In this document: piece after piece, positions 55,385-62,382 of the stretch
How the letters are laid out: every line of letters begins with the position of its first letter
Position numbering within the stretch: position 1 is the stretch's first letter
Assembly: GCF_036250675.1 (NCBI RefSeq)
Contig: NZ_CP109592.1
Coordinates: forward strand, 1,922,001-1,986,000
Length of the DNA stretch: 64,000 bases
Direction: 5' to 3'
Origin: Streptomyces sp. NBC_01689
GTDB taxonomy: Bacteria > Actinomycetota > Actinomycetes > Streptomycetales > Streptomycetaceae
Notes under the pieces: generated by a model
Database searches by the model: none
Told to the model about the DNA's origin: nothing
The model's input: the letters and a program-made list of their open reading frames with translations, nothing else
Position numbers and translations under genes: made by a program

Positions 55385-56236
55385 TCAGGGACGGTACGCC
55401 GCTGTCGCGATCTCGACGAACGACCGGATCAACGGGTTGGAGTCACCCTCGTTCCACACCGCCACCACCCTGCTCGGCGCCATGTCGGCCAACGGCACCA
55501 CCGCCAACTCCGGGGGCAGGTCGTGTCCGAGCGGCGCCACACCGATCGTGCCGTTCCACAACACGGCCTGCAGGCACTCCTGGACGACACGCACCACCGG
55601 GCCCTCCCGCGGCTCACCGCCGTTCCAGTACGACTGCCAGATCGGGTCGGTCCCCCGCGGGAACTGGAACCAGCGGCGGTCGCCCAGGTCGGCCCGCCGC
55701 AACAGGCCGCGGCGGGCCAGCGGGTCGTCGGCGCGCAGGACCACGCCCACCGGATCGGAGCGCAACTCACGTACCGTCAGGGCGGTCTCGTCGAACGGCG
55801 CCCGGGTCAGGGCGACATCGACCAGTCCGGCGCGCAGCCCGCAGGTCGGATCGGTCAGGTCGGTGTCGCGGATGCGGACGTCGGTATCGGGGTGGCTCCG
55901 GCGGTAGGCGGCCGCCAGCCTGGCCGCTCCCGGGTCGGTACCGTCGCCCAGGATGCCGACGGTGAGAGTCGCGACGTCGGCCCTCGCGGTCACGCGGGCG
56001 AGGACGTGGTCGGCCTGATCGAGCAGGGCCCGCGCCTCGTCGAGCAGGACCGCGCCCACCGGGGTGAGCGTGACGCCGAGAGGAGAGCGGTCCAGCAGCC
56101 GGGCGCCGAACTCGGCCTCCAACTGCTTGATCGCCCGGCTCAGCGGCGGCTGGCTCATGTGCAGCCGAGTGGCGGCCCGGCCGAAGTGGAGTTCCTCGGC
56201 GACCGCCACGAAGTAGCGCAGGGTACGTAGCTCCAC
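55385..56236 (-). CDS. LysR-family transcriptional regulator
   Basis: A 283-aa LTTR. The N-terminal winged helix is LRTLRYFVAVAEELHFGRAATRLHMSQP-type (residues 3-30 region), followed by LSRAIKQLEAEFGARLLDRS; the co-inducer domain follows (LTVGILGDG on). Start GTG at 56236. It is divergent from a DoxX-family gene, and an LTTR box lies 10 bases upstream of its start, so it probably controls both itself and that neighbour. Confidence 0.9.
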   Translation of the reverse strand: MELRTLRYFVAVAEELHFGRAATRLHMSQPPLSRAIKQLEAEFGARLLDRSPLGVTLTPVGAVLLDEARALLDQADHVLARVTARADVATLTVGILGDGTDPGAARLAAAYRRSHPDTDVRIRDTDLTDPTCGLRAGLVDVALTRAPFDETALTVRELRSDPVGVVLRADDPLARRGLLRRADLGDRRWFQFPRGTDPIWQSYWNGGEPREGPVVRVVQECLQAVLWNGTIGVAPLGHDLPPELAVVPLADMAPSRVVAVWNEGDSNPLIRSFVEIATAAYRP

Positions 56237-56245
56237 GCGGCGACC

Positions 56246-56260
56246 ATACCCAGAAGGTAT
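56246..56260. promoter_or_regulatory. LysR-type operator (ATAC-N7-GTAT)
   Basis: ATACC-CAGAA-GGTAT is a perfect inverted repeat. It fits both T-N11-A and the ATAC-N7-GTAT form known for LTTRs such as BenM/CatM. It lies between the LysR gene and the divergent small ORF/DoxX gene. Confidence 0.7.
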
Positions 56261-56316
56261 CGGCCTCGCGGAACAGGTCTTGGACAGTCGCGTGCCCCCG
56301 GCGGTGCACTGAGGTC

Positions 56317-56445
56317 ATGCCGGAAGCAGCCGAGACCGGCGCAGCACACGCCGACCCCGCCGTACCGGTGGCCGGTCCCGAGGCCGGCGCCCGGGTGATG
56401 GGCCGCTGCGCCGCACCCGCCGCAGACCACGAACGGAAATCATGA
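56317..56445 (+). CDS. Possible 42-aa ORF coupled to the DoxX gene
   Basis: ATG at 56317 opens 42 codons (begins MPEAAETGAAHADP, ends AADHERKS) whose TGA overlaps the DoxX ATG in ATGA. GAGG lies only 2 bases before the ATG, too close for a good ribosome-binding site. The DoxX gene has no clear site of its own, so coupling is plausible. Otherwise it may be chance. Confidence 0.3.
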   Translation: MPEAAETGAAHADPAVPVAGPEAGARVMGRCAAPAADHERKS

Positions 56446-56804
56446 TCATCGCGTACTGGATCGTCGCCGGCACCCTCGCTCTCTTCTACCTCTACGCGGG
56501 CGCGCTCAAGGCGGTCCGCAGCCGGGACCGGCTCCGCCCGATGATGGCCTGGGTCGATCGCATGCCCCTGCCCGCCGTCCGAGCGCTGGGGGCGATCGAG
56601 ATGCTCGGCGCGACCGGACTCGTCCTGCCGCCCCTGACCGGCATCGCCCCTTGGTTGGCACCGGCAGCGGCCATCGGGTTCCTGCTCCTGCAAGCCGGGG
56701 CGATCGTCGTCCACCTGACCGGCGAGGACCGCCGGACGGCGCTCAACCTGGTCCTCGTCGCCACCTCCGCGGTGACCATCTGGCTTGCCGCGGTGTGGTG
56801 GTGA
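56442..56804 (+). CDS. DoxX-family membrane protein
   Basis: A 120-aa four-helix integral membrane protein. Hydrophobic segments lie near residues 3-22, 45-65, 70-90 and 98-118. GALKAV, RALGAIEMLGATGLVLP and VVHLTGED are typical of the DoxX/DoxX-like (PF13564) group. Its function is unknown; family members have been linked to redox stress. It is divergent from the LysR regulator across an LTTR box. Confidence 0.82.
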   Translation: MIIAYWIVAGTLALFYLYAGALKAVRSRDRLRPMMAWVDRMPLPAVRALGAIEMLGATGLVLPPLTGIAPWLAPAAAIGFLLLQAGAIVVHLTGEDRRTALNLVLVATSAVTIWLAAVWW

Positions 56805-56964
56805 CGCACCGCTCTCGAAGCGCGGACGGGACCAGGAGCCGAACTCCCCTCACCACAGCGCCGGCTACCGCCACTCCCCGTCGGGACGGCCCGTCCACGG
56901 GCCCGGGGAGGCGGCCGCGGGGGTGCGGGTACGGGGGTTCGGCGCCCGTGAGTGAATAGGCGGC

Positions 56965-57660
56965 ATGCTTTCCGACTTCGCACACGACCACGACGGTGAG
57001 CGGCTCCGCGGTGTGTACGGCGGTGATCCTTCCCGGGTGACCGCCGTGGTACTGCACGGCGCGGGTGCCGGCAGCACGGAGCGACTGCTGCCGGTGGTGG
57101 AGGAGTTCGTGACCCAGGGCTGCCGAGGGATCGCCTTCGACTTCTCCGGGCAGGGCGACAGCACCGGAAGCCTTGCCGAGTCGAGCCTGCGGCGGCGGTG
57201 CGGACAGGCCGTCTCGGTGATCGACGCGTACGCGGGGGCCGACGGGCCGTTGGTCCTGGTGGGGTTCAGCATGAGCGGGCAGACGGTCGCCGATCTCGTG
57301 CGGCACTACGGGGCCCGGGTGACGGCGCTGGGCCTGTGCGCGCCCGCCGTGTACGCGGCCGCCGCGTGGGACGTGCCTTTCGGGCAGGGTGAAGGCCGGT
57401 TCAGCGGGATCCTCCGGCGGCCGGACAGCTGGCGTGCGGCGCCCGCGCTTCAGGTGCTGCGGGCGTTCGAGGGCCGGGCGGTACTGGCCGTGCCCGGCAC
57501 CGACGCGGTGATCCCTTCGGGGGTGACCGAGGCCGTGGAGGACGCGCTCACCATGTGCGCGCGGTACACGCGGTTCGATCTTCCGCACGCGCAGCACCAG
57601 TTTGGCTGTGGCTGCGCGATCACGGTGACGACCGGCGGGCGTTCGTGGCGGCGGTGCTGA
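56965..57660 (+). CDS. Alpha/beta hydrolase, apparently frameshifted near its end
   Basis: A 231-aa serine hydrolase-like protein. LHGAGAGSTERL (about residue 30) provides the oxyanion region, GFSMSGQT (about 100) the nucleophile elbow, and LPHAQHQF carries the likely catalytic His. After that His the reading becomes unlike coding sequence (GCGCAITVTTGG). A different frame from 57603 reads WLWLRDHGDDRRAFVAAVL and ends in TAG at 57699-57701. One missing base near 57600-57603 (a TTT run) would give a natural 245-aa protein. Either a real frameshift or a sequence error. Confidence 0.7.
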   Translation: MLSDFAHDHDGERLRGVYGGDPSRVTAVVLHGAGAGSTERLLPVVEEFVTQGCRGIAFDFSGQGDSTGSLAESSLRRRCGQAVSVIDAYAGADGPLVLVGFSMSGQTVADLVRHYGARVTALGLCAPAVYAAAAWDVPFGQGEGRFSGILRRPDSWRAAPALQVLRAFEGRAVLAVPGTDAVIPSGVTEAVEDALTMCARYTRFDLPHAQHQFGCGCAITVTTGGRSWRRC

Positions 57661-57796
57661 CCGGCCTCGACGACCACGGCCGGTCGGCGACGCACGCGTA
57701 GGTGGCCGAACGGCTCGGCGACGGACGTCCGGTCACCCACGCGCGTCCCGGTCCGGCGGATCAATCGACCGACATCGCCCGAAGGAGGCGTACCCA

Positions 57797-58492
57797 TTGG
57801 CCGCCGTGGTGCTCGTTCATGGCCTGTATCACCGCCCCGGGCACTTCGCCCTGGTGGCGGAACCCTTGCGGAGCGCGGGAATCGAGGTGGCCGTACCCGA
57901 ACTCCACCAGGGCTCGTTGTCCGCCGACACCGCCGCGGTCCAGGCTGTCGTCGACTCGCTGCCGGAGCCCGCGATCGTGCTCGGCCACTCCTACGGCGGA
58001 TCAGTGATCACCGGCCTGCGCGGGGCGCGGCACCTGGTCTATCTGGCGGCCTTCACACCCGATGCCGGTGAGAGCGCGGCCGGCCTGGGCGGTGCGACCG
58101 CGCAGCTCCAGGACGCGATCGACACCGAGCCCGACGGCTGGACCAGCCTGCACCCCGGCCGGGCCGCCGACGTCCTCTACGGCGACTGCTCCGAAGCTCG
58201 CGCCGCCTGGGCGGTCGGCCTGCTCCGTGCACAGGCCCCCGGCTGCGGGCGGGGCGTCCCGGACCGCCACGGCTGGAAACACACTCCCTCCACCTACGTC
58301 GTCTGCACGCGGGACCGGGCCGTCGACCCGCTCCTCCAGCGGAAGCTGGCCTCGCGCTGCACGGACGTACGCGAGTGGCGGACAGGCCACTCCCCGTTCG
58401 TCGGACAGCCCGATCTCGTGGTCGGGCTCCTGCGGGAGCTTGCCGCCGAGCCTCAGCCACGGCTCGACGGACCTGTCACAAACCGTAGTTGA
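57797..58492 (+). CDS. Alpha/beta hydrolase
   Basis: A 231-aa cytoplasmic hydrolase of the pimeloyl-ACP esterase-like fold. HGLYHRPGHF (about residue 8), nucleophile elbow GHSYGGSV (about residue 63) and late His in TGHSPFVGQP (about residue 197). It starts at TTG; an almost ideal AAGGAGG lies 9 bases upstream and the frame has no better start. It follows the preceding hydrolase by about 95-135 bases. The substrate is unknown. Confidence 0.82.
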   Translation: MAAVVLVHGLYHRPGHFALVAEPLRSAGIEVAVPELHQGSLSADTAAVQAVVDSLPEPAIVLGHSYGGSVITGLRGARHLVYLAAFTPDAGESAAGLGGATAQLQDAIDTEPDGWTSLHPGRAADVLYGDCSEARAAWAVGLLRAQAPGCGRGVPDRHGWKHTPSTYVVCTRDRAVDPLLQRKLASRCTDVREWRTGHSPFVGQPDLVVGLLRELAAEPQPRLDGPVTNRS

Positions 58493-58609
58493 CATCGCGG
58501 GGGGGGCGGCCACGCGACGGCGCACCCCCCGCTCGCGTTCCAGGACACCGATCCCGTCGGCCCCTCGGTCCCGGCGGCCCTCCGGTCGGTCGTCGAGTCC
58601 CCTGAGTCC

Positions 58610-58900
58610 TCAACCGGCCCTGGACATCGAGCTGTCCCGGGCTTCTTCCAGTACGGAGAGCCAGGAGGCGACGTTCGGTCTGCGCCGCAGCAGAAGCCTG
58701 CGCTCACGCTCGGTCATGCCGCCCCACACCCCGAACTCGATCCGCTCGTCCAGCGCTTCGGCCAGACACTCGGTGCGCACCGGACACTGCATGCAGATCA
58801 TTTTCGCCCGCTTCTGGCGCGGACTGTCCGCGAACAGATCGTCCGCATCGGAGCTGCCGCAGGCGGAGCTCTCTCTCCAGTCGGTCTTCGTACTCGTCAT
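58610..58900 (-). CDS. WhiB-family iron-sulfur transcriptional regulator
   Basis: A 96-aa WhiB-like protein. Four cysteines (SSACGSS; ICMQCPVRTECLAEAL) bind a [4Fe-4S] cluster, and the GVWGGMTERERR motif follows. Basic residues (LLLRRRP) form the DNA-contact tail. The ATG at 58900 has GGGAGGG 5-6 bases upstream. Such proteins act with the principal sigma factor in redox or developmental control. It is divergent from the aldo/keto reductase gene across 569 bases. Confidence 0.92.
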   Translation of the reverse strand: MTSTKTDWRESSACGSSDADDLFADSPRQKRAKMICMQCPVRTECLAEALDERIEFGVWGGMTERERRLLLRRRPNVASWLSVLEEARDSSMSRAG

Positions 58901-59364
58901 GACGTCCCTCCCACGGCCGAGCGAGCTGATGACGCTGCTGCAGGTTGCCGTACCGATCCAGTCCCCGGACCGTGCGTGCCGTCCCGCTCCGCCCTTCCCC
59001 GACGCGGCGCCGTCGTCCCGCACCCCACCCGCGAAGCGCGGCTCCGTCCGGCACCTCGGCCCGTTCTTCACCGTCCAACCGGATATACGCAACGCGACCC
59101 GCTTCCTCTCAGACCCGGCGGAGACCGTCCGTGACCGGGTGCCCGGCGGACCTCCGTCGGCACGGTGTGCCGTGCGTCGCCGGGCGCGATGACCACCGCG
59201 CCGGGCGCGCCGTCCGCCTGGGCGTGGACCGACGCGTGGACACAGCCCACGGCCGCCCCGTGGGGATGGATCTCCCGCCGCCTCCGAGGCCCAGGCCGCG
59301 CCCACTGCAAGTCCGCGCCTGTCCGGTGCGAGGAAGCAGGTCCCGGACCAAAGCCTCCGGACCT
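58901..59364. other. Intergenic region between WhiB-like and aldo/keto reductase genes
   Basis: No gene is supported here. The WhiB-like promoter must lie on the minus strand but I could not fix its boxes; a TATATC-like element near 59083-59088 is a weak candidate. Confidence 0.4.
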
Positions 59365-59394
59365 TTGACTCTCCCCCTCCGAGCGACCTAGGTT
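59365..59394 (+). promoter_or_regulatory. Housekeeping-type promoter of the aldo/keto reductase gene
   Basis: TTGACT (59365-59370), 18-base spacer, TAGGTT (59389-59394): close to the vegetative sigma consensus. Transcription should start near 59401, about 70 bases before the ATG. Confidence 0.7.
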
Positions 59395-59401
59395 CCTTCT
59401 A

Positions 59402-59416
59402 GTCGACCGGTCGGTC
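59402..59416. promoter_or_regulatory. Operator-like palindrome at the transcription start
   Basis: GACCGGTC (59405-59412) within GTCGACCGGTCGGTC, overlapping the predicted start site of the promoter above. The shape and position suit a TetR-family repressor; no regulator gene is next to it. Confidence 0.5.
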
Positions 59417-59469
59417 AGTGTCGCTCGGCCGCGACGTCCCTCGGCTCCGACACGAAAGCAGAACCCGGC

Positions 59470-60444
59470 ATGCGCACCACCACTCTGGGCACCCACGGAC
59501 CACGGATCGGCGTCATCGGTCTGGGCGCGATGGGAATGAGTTTCGCCTACGACATGGTCACCCCGCGTGACGAAGCGACCTCCGTCTCCGTCATCCACCA
59601 GGCCCTCGACCTGGGCACGACCCTGATCGACACCTCCGACGTCTACGGCCCGTACACCAACGAGGAACTCCTCGGCCGGGCCCTGACCGGCCGACGCGAC
59701 GGAGCGGTGATCGCCACCAAGGTCGGCCTGGAGTCCATGGACCCCACCGGCGGTCCCGGCGGTTCCCCGCTGGTCAGGCCCAACGGCCGGCCCGAGCACG
59801 TCCGCGCCGCCATCGACGGCAGCCTGCGCCGCCTGGGCACCGACCACATCGATCTCTACCAACTCCACCGTGTCGACCCCGAGGTCCCGATCGAGGAGAC
59901 CTGGGGTGCGATGGCCGAGTCGGTCACGGCCGGCAAGGCGCTCCGCCTGGGCCTGTCCGAGGTCACCGTCGAGCAGATCCGGCGCGCCCAGGCCGTACAC
60001 GCGGTCACAATCGTGCAGTCCGAGTTCTCCCTGTGGACCCGCGACGTCCAGGCCGCGGTCCTGCCGTACTGCGAGGAGCACGGCATCGGCTTCCTGCCGT
60101 ACTCCCCGCTGGGCCGCGGCTTCCTCGTCGGCCGGTTCACCTCCTTCGGCGACCTGCCCGAGAACGACCAGCGGCGTCGCCTGCCCCGCTTCCAGCAGGA
60201 CAACCTGCGGGCCAACCTGGACATCGCGGCGAAGGTCCGCGAGGTCGCCGACCGGATCGGCGCCACTCCCGCGCAGGTGGCCCTCGCGTGGCTCGCCGCT
60301 CAGGGCCCCTACGTCGTCCCCATCCCCGGTACCAAGACCCCGAAGTACCTCGCCGACAACGCGGGCGCCGCGGACGTCCGGCTCTCCCCGGCCGACCTCG
60401 CCGATCTCGACGCCATCCAGGCTCCCGTCGGCGCCCGGTACTGA
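59470..60444 (+). CDS. Aldo/keto reductase
   Basis: A 324-aa NADPH-dependent oxidoreductase of the AKR13-like type. The catalytic tetrad is visible: Asp and Tyr in DTSDVYGPYTNEEL (about residues 50-63), Lys in IATKVGL, His in LYQLHRVD. The C-terminal cofactor site includes PIPGTKTPKYLADNAGA. It starts RTTTLGTHGPRIGVIGLGAMGM. The gene has its own strong promoter with a likely repressor site and a clean terminator, so it forms a regulated single-gene unit. The substrate is unknown. Confidence 0.92.
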   Translation: MRTTTLGTHGPRIGVIGLGAMGMSFAYDMVTPRDEATSVSVIHQALDLGTTLIDTSDVYGPYTNEELLGRALTGRRDGAVIATKVGLESMDPTGGPGGSPLVRPNGRPEHVRAAIDGSLRRLGTDHIDLYQLHRVDPEVPIEETWGAMAESVTAGKALRLGLSEVTVEQIRRAQAVHAVTIVQSEFSLWTRDVQAAVLPYCEEHGIGFLPYSPLGRGFLVGRFTSFGDLPENDQRRRLPRFQQDNLRANLDIAAKVREVADRIGATPAQVALAWLAAQGPYVVPIPGTKTPKYLADNAGAADVRLSPADLADLDAIQAPVGARY

Positions 60445-60483
60445 CGGGCAGTCCCCGGCGCCACCGGGCGACAAGCGACAACG

Positions 60484-60520
60484 ACCATGAGGGCGCGGCA
60501 TGTTGCCGCGCCCTCATGGT
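60484..60520. terminator. Bidirectional terminator with 17-bp perfect stem
   Basis: Arms 60484-60500 and 60504-60520 pair completely around a 3-base loop. It lies between the convergent aldo/keto reductase and secreted hydrolase genes and should serve both. Confidence 0.85.
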
Positions 60521-60601
60521 GTGCCGTGCCTCAAGGCGATGTGGCCCTACCGGGTGCACCCCCGACCGCGCCGTGCGGTACCGGTACGGCTTCGCGGGTG
60601 G

Positions 60602-61546
60602 TCAGGGCTTGGCCGAGTACACGACCCCGGCCAGGTTCCGGGCCGCGGAGCCCCAGACCTGGTTGTAGAGCGAGTCGTCGACTCCCCATGTGTACAGCAG
60701 GTAGGCGGTGGTGATTCCCCGGGTGAGCCTCTGCTGGACGGCGCGGCTGAGGGAGCCGCTGTCGCAGCCGATGCCCGAGCTGTCGACGAACCCGCAGTGG
60801 AAGCCCCCGGTGATGACGCGGAGTTGGGTGGGCGAGGGCTTCGCGTCGTACATCTTCTGCTGGTTCCCGGCGACGCCGGCGATGCTGTCCGCGCTTCCTC
60901 CCACGTACTGGGCGGGCATGCTCAGGGTGCCGGACGCGGTGACGGCGGAGGGGTCGGTCTCGGCGGCCGCCAGGGTGGAGACGGCTTTGACGGCGCTGTT
61001 GCGACCGGCCGCCAGCAGGGCGGCGCCACCGCCCATCGAGTGGCCCGACAGACCGAGTCGTGCCGTGTCCACGGCACCCGCGAAGCGCGAACCGCCGGTG
61101 GAGTTCTGCGCGGTCAGCCAGGTGAGCGAGGCGTTGAGGTCGTCGGCGAAACCCGAGTGGCTGGGGAAGAGGCCGGCTTGGGACTTCGGGGCGACCGTGA
61201 TGACGCCCCAGGAGGCGTAGTGCGTGAGCAGGCTCTCGTACTTGGAGATGTCCTGGAAGAACCCGTGGCCGAACGCGAGTCCGGGGTGCGGTCCGGCGGC
61301 CACGGGCGCATCGGCTCCGGCGGTCGTCCCGGGGTACCAGACGCGGGCGGCGAACGAACGGCCCGCCGCGGACACCGTCAGATCGGTGTGGGCCACGGCG
61401 AACGGCCCGGCGCTCGAGGGATCCACCGCCGCGGCGGTGGACGGTGCGGGAGTGGCCGCGGTCGCGGCGGAGGGGACGGCGAACGCGACCGCGAGCGTCA
61501 GCGGGATCGCCGGCACGGACACGGTCCGCAGGAGTCGACGGAACAC
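60602..61546 (-). CDS. Secreted alpha/beta hydrolase (PETase/cutinase-lipase-like)
   Basis: A 314-aa exported serine hydrolase. Signal peptide about 1-32 (VPAIPLTLAVAFAVPSAATA). GLSGHSMGGGAAL carries the nucleophile Ser, ETDPSAV and the GGFHCGFVDSSG region carry the likely Asp and His, and cysteines near the end could form a disulfide (FHCGF; GIGCDSG). The fold resembles chlorophyllase/PET-hydrolase-like lipases. GTG start with AAGGTGA upstream. A GAGAACGCTCTC operator-like sequence lies 27 bases before the start. Confidence 0.82.
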   Translation of the reverse strand: MFRRLLRTVSVPAIPLTLAVAFAVPSAATAATPAPSTAAAVDPSSAGPFAVAHTDLTVSAAGRSFAARVWYPGTTAGADAPVAAGPHPGLAFGHGFFQDISKYESLLTHYASWGVITVAPKSQAGLFPSHSGFADDLNASLTWLTAQNSTGGSRFAGAVDTARLGLSGHSMGGGAALLAAGRNSAVKAVSTLAAAETDPSAVTASGTLSMPAQYVGGSADSIAGVAGNQQKMYDAKPSPTQLRVITGGFHCGFVDSSGIGCDSGSLSRAVQQRLTRGITTAYLLYTWGVDDSLYNQVWGSAARNLAGVVYSAKP

Positions 61547-61572
61547 GGGATCACCTTCTCGATGTGGGGGAT

Positions 61573-61584
61573 GAGAACGCTCTC
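61573..61584. promoter_or_regulatory. Operator-like near-palindrome before the secreted hydrolase gene
   Basis: GAGAACGCTCTC differs at one base from the perfect GAGAGCGCTCTC before the GH16 gene and lies at the same distance from its start codon (26-29 bases). The two exported enzymes may share a LacI-family regulator. Confidence 0.5.
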
Positions 61585-61708
61585 TGTCGGTCGGGCCCCT
61601 CGGTGAACTCGCCGGGCCTGCAGCGGGCATGGGCGGAGAACGGGCCGGAGCCCGGCGGGTCGGTGTACGGCCCGCCGCGCACGCGGCCCGGGCACCGGGA
61701 GGGACATC

Positions 61709-61747
61709 GGAGTGAGCGGCCGGTTCAGGGGACCGGCCGCTCACTCC
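61709..61747. terminator. Terminator hairpin overlapping the stop of the decarboxylase-like gene
   Basis: A perfect 16-bp stem (61709-61724 with 61732-61747) around a 7-base loop. The stem includes the TGA at 61741-61743 on the minus strand. It ends the GMC/decarboxylase-like operon. Confidence 0.8.
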
Positions 61748-62382
61748 CCGCCCGTGGGGGGTCCTGTGGTGGTGTCGCCGAACCGGATCCGGAAGTCGCT
61801 CAGTTCGAGGCTGATGACGGGACGGCTGAGGCCCAGCGCCCGCAGGGGGCCGCTGTCCGCCACGGTCCAGTCGGCCCGCGCGAGGGAGAGGTCGGTACGC
61901 GACCGCACCGGGCTGGTCTTCAGCCGTCCGGACAGCGTCTGTGCCACGCGGTAGGACAGGGGCCAGCGGCCGGGCAGTCCCCTGCCGGGACGGAAGGCGG
62001 CGCCGGCCACAAGCCCGTCGCCGGAGCTTGCGGAGGCCCGCAGCCCGTCGGCCCGGTCCAGGCGGAAGGTCGCCATCTCCTTCGGAACGCCCCACAGTTC
62101 GCGGCCGCCGGCCTTCGAGATCTCGCTGTCGACCCAGATGTCGGTGATGCACACGCGGGGGCGGGTCCCGACCCGGACCAGGACCGCCCGGAGCAGTTCG
62201 TTGTACGACAGGACGCTGTCGTTCTCGTAGACGACCCAGGCCGCTCCCACCACACCACGGCCGGCGACGGTGACGGGCCGTGTCCCGAGGGGGACTTGGG
62301 GCAGTGCGTGCCGTGTCACCAGCCACAGCGACAGGTACATCTGCCCGGCCAGCCGCCACGGTTCCTTCGGATAGCCGGTCAC
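61741..62382 (-). CDS. Acetoacetate decarboxylase-like protein
   Basis: A 213-aa protein of the ADC-like superfamily. YPKEPWRLAGQMYLSLWLV at the N-terminus, YNELLRAVLVR (near 60), ITDIWVDSEISKAGGRELWGVPKEMATF (near 77-104) match the family core. The lysine of WGVPKEMA aligns with the conserved ADC lysine region. The GTG start overlaps the stop of the GMC oxidoreductase in GTGA. It probably acts on the same metabolite as that enzyme; the substrate is unknown. Confidence 0.75.
   Translation of the reverse strand: MTGYPKEPWRLAGQMYLSLWLVTRHALPQVPLGTRPVTVAGRGVVGAAWVVYENDSVLSYNELLRAVLVRVGTRPRVCITDIWVDSEISKAGGRELWGVPKEMATFRLDRADGLRASASSGDGLVAGAAFRPGRGLPGRWPLSYRVAQTLSGRLKTSPVRSRTDLSLARADWTVADSGPLRALGLSRPVISLELSDFRIRFGDTTTGPPTGGE

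Noticed and set aside
57450..57797. Minus-strand frame near the two hydrolases
   Set aside because: Overlaps plus-strand coding sequence and lacks recognisable features.
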